From assembly GCA_031269415.1 (NCBI GenBank), contig JAISZF010000204.1, positions 1-21,342 of the forward strand: 21,342 nucleotides of DNA. Reading direction: 5' to 3'. Below are positions 15,301-21,342 of the stretch, piece by piece. The notes below the pieces were generated by a model that did not search any database, was not told the DNA's origin, and was given only the letters and a program-made list of their open reading frames with translations. Every line of letters begins with the position of its first letter. Positions within the stretch are counted from its first letter, which is position 1. Source of the stretch: Clostridiales bacterium (GTDB lineage: Bacteria > Bacillota > Clostridia > Lachnospirales > WQUN01). A program made the translations under genes and the position numbers.

Positions 15301-16816
15301 GGAAGTACCGCTTACCAAAGCGCATATCGCGCTGTACGGTATGCCCGGCTGCGGCAAGACGACGTTTGTCCAGACACTGCTCTTTGAGGCTGCGCTGCGT
15401 TATAAGACGGACGAAGTTCAATTCCTGATCGTCGATTTCGGCGGCAGATCTCTTGAAATTTTTCAGTCCGCGCCACACACCAGACGCGTGCTGACCCCGG
15501 CGGACAACGACGATATCATTCTGTTCCTTCAGGACTTGACCGACGAGATTGAGCTGCGGCGTGAAAAATTCGCGCTGCGTCGGCAGGAGAGTTTGGATCG
15601 CTACAATCAAGTCTCCGGCGAACGTCTGCCAGTCGTGCTTGTCGTTGTCGACAGCTACGGTAAGTTTGCGGACGAAGCGCAAGACGCCAACGAAATTCTG
15701 ACGGGTATCATTAAAGAAGGGGCTAAATACGGCGTTATTGTTTTGCTGACCGCCAATACGGTAAACGCGATTTCTTATAAATACAGCGACTATTTCAGCC
15801 AAAAATACACGCTGCAGCTCGGTGACGCCATAGATTACGCCACAGTTGTCGGCTCGACGATGGGCATGTTTCCGGAGCAGGTGAAAGGCCGCGGGCTCGT
15901 GCGCTATGACGGGCGCGTGATAGAATACCAAACGGCGCTGTGTATCAATGAAACAGACGACGGCGAAAGAAGCCGGAAGATAAGCGAGGCTTTGACAGGC
16001 ATCGCCCCATCAGGGCAATCAACTCACGCGGATGTGAAGCCGGCTAAGCAAATCGAACCGAAACCAACCGTATCGGTTACGCGTGCTGCGCAAGCACCGG
16101 CTAAACCCGCTAAAACCGGAGGACTGGGCGGTATACCGGGTTTGCGGGGAATCTCTCCAAAACCCCGAGCAAACTCGGCGGGCGCAAAGAAAAAATCCAA
16201 GCTGACGGACTTCGCGCAGTCCGGAGAAGCGCCGGGCCTCACGGTTGCGCTGAACCGGGTGAATGGCGAAGAATATGTGCTGCCCATGGGCAAAAGCATG
16301 TATATGCTTTCAAGCGGCGGGATTGAGAGCGCTATGACCGCCAATATCGCCCGAAAAGCGACGGCTAGGGGAATAACGACGTTTTACTGCGGAGCGGATT
16401 CCCCATTTGAGAAAGCTTACAACAGCGATAGCGAAATATCGGAGATGATCGTTCGTCTGGAGGGAGGCGGCCTTGTTGTGATAGAAGATTTGATGAAATT
16501 TTATCAGGCGGTATCGGATGCCGATTTGGACAAATTCGTCGAGATTTTGCAAGCCGGGAAGAATATTTCCCTTATCGCGGCCGCACAGCTCAAAGACGCG
16601 CAGATACTCAAGGATTATCCCTTGGGAATCCTTCTGTTCAAAAAATGGAAAACGGGCATGCTTCTCAGCGGGAAGACCATCGACTGCGCCACGGTGCTGC
16701 CGTCTGAGCTCCTGACCACACAAACATTTGACGAACGCAACGCCCTTGCGACGCCGAGGTCTCCCCTTTTGTTCCAGCCGGACGGCGCGTTTGAAAAAAT
16801 CGCGCCTGTACAGTGA
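12302..16816 (+). CDS. essC: EssC-like type VII secretion FHA/FtsK-SpoIIIE ATPase
   Basis: This 1504-aa protein has the length and layout of EssC, the membrane motor of type VIIb secretion. An FHA-like N-terminus (about 95-190, SVGCSANHDIVY, YVNGILAG) precedes two TM helices (about 245-266 and 272-291). A degenerate ATPase-like domain follows (about 390-620). Domain D1 has Walker A GTTGSGKS (683-690), FVLIDFKGGGMA and Walker B LISDEFAEL (D792, E793). Domain D2 has Walker A GMPGCGKT (1013-1020) and Walker B VVVDS (D1117) without the usual glutamate. A Pro/Lys/Ala-rich linker (about 1240-1305) leads to a degenerate D3 lacking a Walker A (MLSSGGIES). The start at ATG 12302 is set by AAAGGAG (12289-12295); the frame is open back to 12272, but that part carries the ribosome site. 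EsaB follows 10 nt downstream. Confidence 0.92.
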   Translation: MSWLRINCAANGRTISYPLDTEKHGTHTLFPPGCDASMRIVVGENGVHIDGAANYRIGGSLAPGSYAEVRLGETSAIVTSTDTENGYEMYDIAGKDAISVGCSANHDIVYTLESKISLSQEPYLKIHKEHSETNRAYIENLSRMDIVYVNGILAGKTAAFNFGDEISLLGLSIVCLGAEIAVSNPMGFTRVNLRKSDPVKRIYADQRAETIFKRTTRIYSAPKIEKYVIEQPAQPNVTQKLPAALTIGPMVTMAVSTAASLSISVASSGANIASMVMAGSMLAGMLVWPAVSRRYERSAEKRAETLRISRYENYLTYTEEKIAANIKANLIVLNSSGASSTNVIEWIDNNALRRVWERSYYDSDFLSLRLGVGRIQNPSAIEAPRPNYLNVGDPLMEKAGALQEKYRNIDGAPFALDLKKSNSVGIIGMKALSRALAVSMAVQLAALHDSAELKLAFVVDSTVKSDFDWIKKLPHTWNDDMNFRYIAQTKTEAAALFRNLLEELGGRNTVSGALTVPAYVLFIIDKDLIEDVSVSGFVAADFAKTGFASIYAFEDMEDIPSGCKSVIQVLADRTALYDRASARQGFQPFEKEIVSPVTAAKFGGVMSLFRTGTGRKNMGIPASLTFMDLFRVGKVEDINITHRWNTAAPQKSLAVPIGIKGGGDYFYLDIHEKAHGSHGLMAGTTGSGKSECIQAIILSLAVHFHPDDVCFVLIDFKGGGMANLFTGIPHLSGTITNLGNQIRRSMISLDAELSKRQRMLKEAGVNHIDKYQKLYKEGKVQEPMPHMALISDEFAELKAQQPDFMEKLKSAARIGRSLGVHLILATQKPSGVVDDQIWSNTRFRICLKVADKTDSNGMIDSPLAAAITLPGRAYVQVGYNEVFEQVQTAYTGADYIPTEEYINRETREVQRVDSCGQITAQASIAAKAVQTREKLNQLEAVVKYIEQVSLENNIKPRPIWQDPLPRILAREECDKYAEKTGMSITVGLIDDPELQVFHAMEVPLTKAHIALYGMPGCGKTTFVQTLLFEAALRYKTDEVQFLIVDFGGRSLEIFQSAPHTRRVLTPADNDDIILFLQDLTDEIELRREKFALRRQESLDRYNQVSGERLPVVLVVVDSYGKFADEAQDANEILTGIIKEGAKYGVIVLLTANTVNAISYKYSDYFSQKYTLQLGDAIDYATVVGSTMGMFPEQVKGRGLVRYDGRVIEYQTALCINETDDGERSRKISEALTGIAPSGQSTHADVKPAKQIEPKPTVSVTRAAQAPAKPAKTGGLGGIPGLRGISPKPRANSAGAKKKSKLTDFAQSGEAPGLTVALNRVNGEEYVLPMGKSMYMLSSGGIESAMTANIARKATARGITTFYCGADSPFEKAYNSDSEISEMIVRLEGGGLVVIEDLMKFYQAVSDADLDKFVEILQAGKNISLIAAAQLKDAQILKDYPLGILLFKKWKTGMLLSGKTIDCATVLPSELLTTQTFDERNALATPRSPLLFQPDGAFEKIAPVQ

Positions 16817-16826
16817 GGAGAATCTT

Positions 16827-17081
16827 ATGACAAAAAAAGTGCAGATAATGGTTAAAATTTTTGAGACTTCGGATCAAGACGATTATATTGTCCCTTCGGA
16901 GATGTCCATAGCGGAGGTGATCGCTCTGATAGTTAAGATCGCATTCCCGGAAAACCATCCGGCGCATAAGAGGCTTGATCGTTTTGTGCTGATGGACGCT
17001 GACAGGCAGGCGGTGTGCGGCGGTGATAAAACTGCGGAGCAGTGCGGATTGGCCCGAGGTTCGAAGTTGTTGTTGATATAG
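16827..17081 (+). CDS. esaB: EsaB/YukD-like ubiquitin-fold protein
   Basis: This 84-aa protein matches the EsaB/YukD family of small ubiquitin-like cytoplasmic proteins encoded in type VIIb secretion loci. EsaB is needed for secretion in Staphylococcus aureus, and YukD lacks the ubiquitin conjugation tail. The pattern is an initial beta strand (VQIMVKIFE), a central helix (SIAEVIALIVKIAF), a strand (RFVLMDADRQAV) and the closing TAEQCGLARGSKLLLI, like the LSDCGITNGDRLEI end of YukD. The ATG at 16827 follows GAGGAG (16815-16820) by 6 nt, overlapping the EssC-like stop, so the two are one operon. No EsxA (WXG100), EsaA, EssA or EssB gene is visible in this window. Confidence 0.85.
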   Translation: MTKKVQIMVKIFETSDQDDYIVPSEMSIAEVIALIVKIAFPENHPAHKRLDRFVLMDADRQAVCGGDKTAEQCGLARGSKLLLI

Positions 17082-17093
17082 ATGTGATTGGCG

Positions 17094-17137
17094 AAAGCCT
17101 CGCGTTGAGTGACGTATTCACTCAACGCAGGGCTTTT
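17094..17137 (+). terminator. Intrinsic terminator of the essC-esaB operon
   Basis: GCGTTGAGTGA (17102-17112) pairs with TCACTCAACGC (17118-17128) around CGTAT. The stem is extended by AGCC (17096-17099) with GGCT (17130-17133) and is followed by TTTTT. It is a classical terminator, 12 nt after the esaB stop. Confidence 0.92.
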
Positions 17138-17189
17138 TATCCGGAGTTATCGACGATACGCGGCTGCGCGCCGATTTAACGTACGCGAC

Positions 17190-17218
17190 TTGACGGGAAC
17201 CGTACAACAGCTTAAAAT
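17190..17218 (+). promoter_or_regulatory. Sigma-A promoter of the hicAB-like pair
   Basis: -35 TTGACG (17190-17195, 5 of 6), a spacer of exactly 17 nt, and -10 TAAAAT (17213-17218, 5 of 6). A start near 17225 leaves about 22 nt to the ATG at 17247. It is separated from the preceding operon by the terminator at 17094-17137. Confidence 0.75.
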
Positions 17219-17246
17219 ACAAGAAAAAGGCAAGGCGGTCGTTCAT

Positions 17247-17495
17247 ATGCGGCTGATAACTTCTTATGATGATTTAATCGTACCTGACAAACATAAAAAA
17301 TTTCTTAAGGACTACCTGAATCAAATTTCCAACTATTTTCATCAAAATACTGAAAAAAACGGCTGGTGGTTGGCTCGCGATAAGGGTCCGCACTCCATAT
17401 ACACTAATGGCTTGGTTTCCGAATCTGTACCAAGACACACCGAATTAAAAGAAACGCTTGTTAAGGCTATTATGAAGCGCAGAGGGCTTACCTAG
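17247..17495 (+). CDS. HicA-like toxin (putative mRNA interferase)
   Basis: The C-terminal half of this 82-aa protein carries the HicA double-stranded-RNA-binding-like core: NGWWLARDKGPHSIY with the conserved histidine of the KG-x-H motif, VPRHTELKETLVKAIMKRRGL with the closing helix, and a short central strand. HicA proteins cleave mRNA until bound by HicB. The N-terminal 37 residues (MRLITSYDDLIVPDKHKKFLKDYLNQISNYFHQN) are more divergent than usual. The start is taken as ATG 17247, because a promoter (17190-17218) and a terminator lie inside the longer upstream frame that runs back to 17109. The ribosome site is weak. The partner antitoxin gene starts 20 nt downstream. Confidence 0.75.
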   Translation: MRLITSYDDLIVPDKHKKFLKDYLNQISNYFHQNTEKNGWWLARDKGPHSIYTNGLVSESVPRHTELKETLVKAIMKRRGLT

Positions 17496-17515
17496 GCCCC
17501 ATGAAGGAGGGCTCG

Positions 17516-17905
17516 ATGATAAAAGCATATCCTGTTATACTAACGCCGGATAACGGCGGATTCGTTGTATATGTACCCGATCTCCGGATAAACACTGAAG
17601 GAAATAATCTCGCGGAAGCGCTTTATATGGCGTGTGACGCTATAGGCGCGTGGGCTCTTTGCGAAGAGGACGCAGGGCGGGCGATACCGGAGCCTTCCGC
17701 GGTTCAGCCGCGCCATGAGGATAATGAAATTGTTTCATGGGTTGATATTGACTTCGAGAAATACCGTCGGGAAAATGACATGACATGCGAAAGAATCAAT
17801 GTGTCTATACCCAGGTATCTTAAGAATTCAGCGAGGGAAGCGGGGCTTAATATATCACAGGAATTGCGGGAGCGGCTGGAGGAGGTTCTTAGAGCGGCAA
17901 AATAA
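17516..17905 (+). CDS. HicB-like antitoxin
   Basis: This 129-aa protein has the HicB arrangement. The N-terminal partial RNase-H-like domain (about 1-62, YPVILTPDNGGFVVYVPDLRINTEGNNLAEALYMACDAIGAW) normally blocks the toxin. The C-terminal DNA-binding segment is of the ribbon-helix-helix kind (about 92-127, ERINVSIPRYLKNSAREAGLNISQELRERLEEVL) and probably represses the operon. The ATG at 17516 sits 5 nt after AAGGAGG (17504-17510). An earlier in-frame ATG at 17501 contains the ribosome site and is less likely. A strong terminator follows the stop by 5 nt. Confidence 0.85.
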   Translation: MIKAYPVILTPDNGGFVVYVPDLRINTEGNNLAEALYMACDAIGAWALCEEDAGRAIPEPSAVQPRHEDNEIVSWVDIDFEKYRRENDMTCERINVSIPRYLKNSAREAGLNISQELRERLEEVLRAAK

Positions 17906-17910
17906 TTCAA

Positions 17911-17953
17911 AAAACACCCGGCTGGATCATAATGATCCAGCCGGGTGTTTTTT
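17911..17953 (+). terminator. Strong intrinsic terminator after hicB
   Basis: A 19-bp perfect stem (17911-17929 with 17933-17951) around a 3-nt loop, with A-rich 5' and T-rich 3' sides (T-run to 17953). It is among the longest stems in the window and should stop transcription well. Because it is symmetrical, it could act on both strands. Confidence 0.95.
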
Positions 17954-17989
17954 GTCTGCTGCAATGAGAATCGCCGACACGTGAACATA

Positions 17990-18041
17990 AAGGTGACTTT
18001 TGGATACTATTCGCCTTTGGATCGGCGCGTTACTATAGAAT
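17990..18041 (+). promoter_or_regulatory. Shared upstream element, copy B (before the lipoprotein operon)
   Basis: Box 1 (17990-18011) reads AAGGT-G-ACTTTTGGA-T-ACTATT. Box 2, TTACTATAGAAT (18030-18041), follows after 18 nt. GGCGCGT (18024-18030) is offset by 4 nt compared with copy A. It lies 46 nt upstream of the first lipoprotein ATG. See copy A at 12219-12270 for the comparison. Confidence 0.6.
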
Positions 18042-18087
18042 TATACAGCAGAACGGCTGTAAATACTTCTAAGCGAGGTCATCCATA

Positions 18088-19068
18088 ATGAAACATCACG
18101 CTGTCAGACTCTTATTAGCGATCATTTGTGCCGGAACGGTGGCCGGCTGCGGGGATAAGGCAACGCCGACGACATCAACGCCCGCTTCGACCCCCGTGGC
18201 CAGCGCCGCCGCTGAAACCGCGAAACCTACGGCGAAACCGACCGCGACCGCGAAACCGACAGAGGAACCTACCATGGAGCCGGAACCGGCGGAAAGTGAG
18301 TGGGAAATCAGCGGATACTATTACTATGACGGTGATGAAGAAGCGGGCAGCCTGTACTTCTACAGCGACGGAACAGTGGACATTGAGGATCCCGATGGTG
18401 AAACCGTTGAGGGGGAATACTCTATCGACGGCGATGTCGTCACCGTCACGCTTGACGACGAAGAAGCGACGTTGGAAATCATCGACGAGGACACTTTGGA
18501 ATCGGAGGGAGGGGATACGTTCACCAGAAGTACCGGGAGCGATCCCGCAGAAGAAGCCGTTATTGAAACCAGTGAGTATTATTATCTTGACGGCGACACT
18601 GAAGCCGAAAGCCTGTATTTCTATACTGATTCAGATGTTGTTGATTTTGAAGTGCCAGGCGGCGAGTACACTGTGGAGGGCGAATATTCCATAGACGGCT
18701 CCACCGTGTATGTTGTACTCGCTGCTGATGGTGGGGAAGAGGAAGTTATACTAGAAATTATCGACTCGTTCACTTTGGAATCGGATGCCGGCCTATTCGT
18801 CCGAAACGGCGGTATTGTGACTTCGCAGTTCTATTACCTGGACGACGGCGAGTACGCGGAGAGTCTCTACTTCTACGACGACGGCACAGTGGATCTTGAC
18901 TCGCCGGATCAGGAAACGGTACAGATGAAGTATGTAATCCGCGATTCCATCATTACCATTACATATGACGAGGACGAGGACCTTGGTGAAACGGAAGTGA
19001 CGCTGGAAATCCTTGACCCCTATACGCTGGAAATGGAAGACGGAACGAGGTTTATCCATGAACCGTAA
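18088..19068 (+). CDS. Lipoprotein with three acidic beta-rich repeats
   Basis: This 326-aa protein begins with a signal peptide and a lipobox VAGC (18-21), so C21 is the lipidated residue. A Pro/Thr/Ala-rich spacer (27-69) follows, then three related segments of about 75 aa (75-147, 162-239, 246-324). Each has a pattern like xYYYxDGxxxAxSLYFYxDGTVD, followed by VEGEYSIDG in the first two, an xVTVTLDD-type strand and a LEIIDxxTLE strand. The repeats are very rich in Asp and Glu and probably form lipocalin-like or barrel-type beta structures outside the membrane. The function is unknown. The ATG at 18088 follows GAGGT (18075-18079) by 8 nt. Its end overlaps the next lipoprotein gene by 11 nt. 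Confidence 0.85.
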   Translation: MKHHAVRLLLAIICAGTVAGCGDKATPTTSTPASTPVASAAAETAKPTAKPTATAKPTEEPTMEPEPAESEWEISGYYYYDGDEEAGSLYFYSDGTVDIEDPDGETVEGEYSIDGDVVTVTLDDEEATLEIIDEDTLESEGGDTFTRSTGSDPAEEAVIETSEYYYLDGDTEAESLYFYTDSDVVDFEVPGGEYTVEGEYSIDGSTVYVVLAADGGEEEVILEIIDSFTLESDAGLFVRNGGIVTSQFYYLDDGEYAESLYFYDDGTVDLDSPDQETVQMKYVIRDSIITITYDEDEDLGETEVTLEILDPYTLEMEDGTRFIHEP

Positions 19069-20980
19069 CACGGAAATAACGCGGCAAAAATTCATCGTAT
19101 GCCTGCTGATTATTTTCAGCTTGACACTTTCCGCGTGCGGCAATTCAGCTCAAACGGCGGATCCGGCGGATCAAAGCGCAGACACTGTCGGCGTCATAAG
19201 TCTGGAAGCTTACGACGGATGGTGGTATATGCCCGAAGACTACGAGGATAGCCTGGAAGGCATAGTTCTAATCAAAATTTTTCGGCTCAACAGCGCGAAT
19301 GATGAATTTATCGTCTATGATGAATTCGCCAACGCGGCTTATTCCGGGCCGGCCGCCGCGGATTGGGAAGGCAATTTGGTGCTGAGTGTGGATGTGCTTG
19401 GCGACATTACACTGATTTCAAACGGGACGGACGAATTATATGGCGAAGACGGGAAGCTGGCTTTTACGCGCGGGGATGAGTTTACGCCGCCCGATCTTGG
19501 CTTGGCCGCCAATTGGTATCTGTACGGCGATACGGACAGCGATTATTATACGTTGAACGGTGACAATACCTTTAGCCTCTATAGCGCTGGCTTGGACAGC
19601 GTAACCGAAGAGGGAGACTATACGCTCAGCAGAGTAAGCTCGCATTTCGGGCAGGGCGAACCGGTGGATATTATTCATATTGAGATGAACGGCAAAGAGG
19701 CCTTGCTGTCGTCTGACAGTTTGATTTTTGTGGTGGAAGGCGCGTTTGACGCATACTGGTACATGCGGGAAGACGCCATAGGCTCGCCGGAAGGGGACGC
19801 CGCCATGACGAATAATGATCTCATTATCAACGACTGGTACAGCGACGACGGCGAGTTGGAATTCCTGTTCAGTGAAAACAACTCTTTCGCGTACAGGATC
19901 AAAGACGAGGAAGGCTGGTTTGCCGATGTATCCCGGACAGGCGGCTGGCAAATTGAAGATGATGGACTGGCGCTGATATGGGACGATGGAAACGCGGAAA
20001 CAGCCGAACTCTTTACCAATCCCACAAGCTTCTTTGTCCCGTCGCTGGATCAGGGCTTCGCTACAACCGCCGGAGCTTCGCGCAGAAACCAGGATGAAGA
20101 AGTGTATACGCTGGGCGGCAAGGATTTTTCCGCTTCTGTCCGCGCGCTGGATCTGCGTACGGCGTATGTGGACGATATATCCATTTTGGCGGATTGCGCG
20201 GATCTGGAAGAATTGGATTTAAGCTATACCTATGTGACCGACATCTCGCCGCTGGCGGGGTTGGTGAACCTTAAAAAACTGGATTTGGAAAGGCTGGGGC
20301 TTTCCGATATTTCGGATCTGGCGTCGCTTACACAGTTGGAAGATCTAATGCTGCGCGGCAATCCCATTGAGGATTACAGCATACTGGCCAACTTTCCGAA
20401 TTTAACGGCATTAGGGGTGGACGAGGCTGATTTTGCCGATATTTCGCCGTATGTGGATGTAAACGGACTCACTTCGCTTGTCGCCACAAACTGCGGTATT
20501 TCGGATTTAACAATGCTGTCGGGAAGCGTTGGCCTTGAAACCTTGATGATAGATGAAAACCCGCTGGACAATGACGACCTTACCGCGCTAACCGGCATGG
20601 TCAACCTCGACAGCCTTTGGATCGGCGGCACGCGAATCGACGATGTCAGCGCGTTGGCGCCGCTGACCAACCTGACATATTTGTCCCTTTATGGCAGCGA
20701 TATAACGAACGTTAAGGGCTGTGAACAATTGAGTTTTCTCAAGGAGCTGGAACTGTTGGGCAGCGGGATCGACGACATTAATTTCCTGAAAGACATAGCC
20801 GATTTGGAGTATATTGGATTAAGTGCCGGAATTACGGATATAAGCGTCCTGAAAGACCTGCCCAATTTAGATTACGTCAGTTTCTATGAGCCGCCGGAAT
20901 CGATGTGGCCGGACATCCGCGAGTTGGAAGAAAAAGGCGTATCCGTGGCGGGCATGCCTTTCGAATATTATGACGAATAG
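19058..20980 (+). CDS. Leucine-rich-repeat lipoprotein
   Basis: This 640-aa protein has a signal peptide with lipobox LSAC (24-27), giving lipidated C27. Residues about 53-340 hold three loosely related beta-rich blocks (DGWWYMPED at 53, NWYLYGDTD at 152, NDWYSDDGE at 258). They resemble the repeats of the preceding lipoprotein. Residues about 364-605 are internalin/SDS22-like leucine-rich repeats of about 22 aa (LEELDLSYTYVTDISPLAG, LKKLDLERLGLSDISDLAS). The domain probably faces outward and binds a ligand, but none can be named. The ATG at 19058 has GAGG (19047-19050) 7 nt upstream; the frame is open back to 19013 but that part lies in the previous gene. A partial membrane gene follows after 24 nt. 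Confidence 0.88.
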   Translation: MNRNTEITRQKFIVCLLIIFSLTLSACGNSAQTADPADQSADTVGVISLEAYDGWWYMPEDYEDSLEGIVLIKIFRLNSANDEFIVYDEFANAAYSGPAAADWEGNLVLSVDVLGDITLISNGTDELYGEDGKLAFTRGDEFTPPDLGLAANWYLYGDTDSDYYTLNGDNTFSLYSAGLDSVTEEGDYTLSRVSSHFGQGEPVDIIHIEMNGKEALLSSDSLIFVVEGAFDAYWYMREDAIGSPEGDAAMTNNDLIINDWYSDDGELEFLFSENNSFAYRIKDEEGWFADVSRTGGWQIEDDGLALIWDDGNAETAELFTNPTSFFVPSLDQGFATTAGASRRNQDEEVYTLGGKDFSASVRALDLRTAYVDDISILADCADLEELDLSYTYVTDISPLAGLVNLKKLDLERLGLSDISDLASLTQLEDLMLRGNPIEDYSILANFPNLTALGVDEADFADISPYVDVNGLTSLVATNCGISDLTMLSGSVGLETLMIDENPLDNDDLTALTGMVNLDSLWIGGTRIDDVSALAPLTNLTYLSLYGSDITNVKGCEQLSFLKELELLGSGIDDINFLKDIADLEYIGLSAGITDISVLKDLPNLDYVSFYEPPESMWPDIRELEEKGVSVAGMPFEYYDE

Positions 20981-21004
20981 CTTCGAGGAATAAAGGTGAG
21001 TAAA

Positions 21005-21342
21005 ATGCCGCTTTGGCTGGCTGGTTCATTATTTCTGATATTCGCGGCGGTTCTCGCGATATTGATTGTTCTCGAGCGGCGTAAAGGTAAAAAGTCATGG
21101 ATTATTGCCGCGATTGCGGTTTCCTGCGTGGCTTTGCTCGCGACGCTGATATACGCCGCGTTGACGTTCATTTTCATTGACGCCGCAAGCAATCAACCGC
21201 TAGACGAACCGCCGGAAACCTCCGCGGCAATTGCTCCCGCAACCCCGCCGACAAGCGCGTCCCCGATCCCGTACGCGTCAAGCGAAGCGCCCACATCCGA
21301 AACACCAATACCAGAAACGCCGACGCCTTTGCCAGACGATTA
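21005..21342 (+). CDS. Membrane protein with Pro/Thr-rich tail, partial at the window end
   Basis: 112 codons are visible and the frame is open at the right edge. Two hydrophobic segments (about 4-22, LWLAGSLFLIFAAVLAILIV; and 31-59, WIIAAIAVSCVALLATLIYAALTFIFI) flank a short basic loop (ERRKGKK). A long Pro/Thr/Ser-rich, acidic stretch then reads like the spacer of the first lipoprotein (TPPTSASPIP, SETPIPETPTPLP). It is probably an extracellular linker to a domain beyond the window. ATG 21005 has AAGGTG upstream. A GTG at 20996 with GAGGA (20985-20989) is in frame and equally possible. It belongs to the lipoprotein operon. Confidence 0.7.
   Translation, partial: MPLWLAGSLFLIFAAVLAILIVLERRKGKKSWIIAAIAVSCVALLATLIYAALTFIFIDAASNQPLDEPPETSAAIAPATPPTSASPIPYASSEAPTSETPIPETPTPLPDD

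Noticed and set aside
14729..15931. 400-aa open frame on the minus strand inside the EssC-like gene
   Set aside because: It is the antisense shadow of a clear EssC ATPase domain, with no recognisable protein features or ribosome site.
17109..17246. Longer HicA-like frame from GTG 17109
   Set aside because: The GTG sits inside the terminator stem of the previous operon, and the promoter at 17190-17218 is downstream of it.
1..21342. CRISPR arrays, tRNA or rRNA genes, insertion sequences
   Set aside because: No regular spaced repeats, no tRNA-like cloverleaf that I could recognise, and no transposase-like protein was seen.

Overview
The window looks like a chromosomal segment of a Gram-positive bacterium, most likely an uncultured member of the Clostridia (Bacillota). 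The signs are strong AAGGAGG-type ribosome binding sites, frequent TTG starts, a YidC without the proteobacterial periplasmic domain, an EssC/EsaB (type VIIb secretion) pair, and the gene order rpmH-rnpA-yidD-yidC-jag-mnmE-mnmG-rsmG. This placement rests on family recognition and synteny only; no search was run.

Left part (1-3523): a fumarylacetoacetate-hydrolase-family gene runs leftward off the window. It is divergent from a rightward greA-lysS operon with a near-consensus promoter at 888-916. A Uma2-family nuclease-like gene follows lysS and is split by a -1 frameshift. Its 3' end overlaps rsmG, which converges on it.

Middle (3513-10716, minus strand): this is the housekeeping cluster that usually flanks oriC. 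A near-perfect sigma-A promoter (10688-10716) drives rpmH, rnpA, yidD, yidC, jag, mnmE and mnmG, closely packed or overlapping. After a 181-bp gap with hairpins come an unrecognised 144-aa gene and rsmG. The cluster combines ribosome and tRNA maturation (L34, RNase P protein, MnmE/MnmG, RsmG) with membrane protein insertion (YidC/YidD) and the RNA-binding protein Jag/KhpB. dnaA, which normally lies divergently next to rpmH, is absent. In its place are an AT-rich stretch with imperfect DnaA-box-like sites and an RCC1-like gene remnant.

Right part (10852-21342): accessory, surface and secretion-related genes. These are the RCC1-like fragment, an unrecognised 136-aa gene, a 1504-aa EssC-like FHA/FtsK ATPase with a ubiquitin-like EsaB/YukD partner (terminated at 17094-17137), and a HicA/HicB toxin-antitoxin pair with its own promoter and a very strong terminator. 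Last comes an operon of two lipoproteins, one with three acidic beta-rich repeats and one with leucine-rich repeats, plus a partial two-TM protein.

The most notable non-coding observation is a bipartite upstream element. It is nearly identical and has the same spacing in front of both the EssC-like gene (12219-12270) and the first lipoprotein gene (17990-18041), which suggests the secretion ATPase and the lipoprotein operon are co-regulated.
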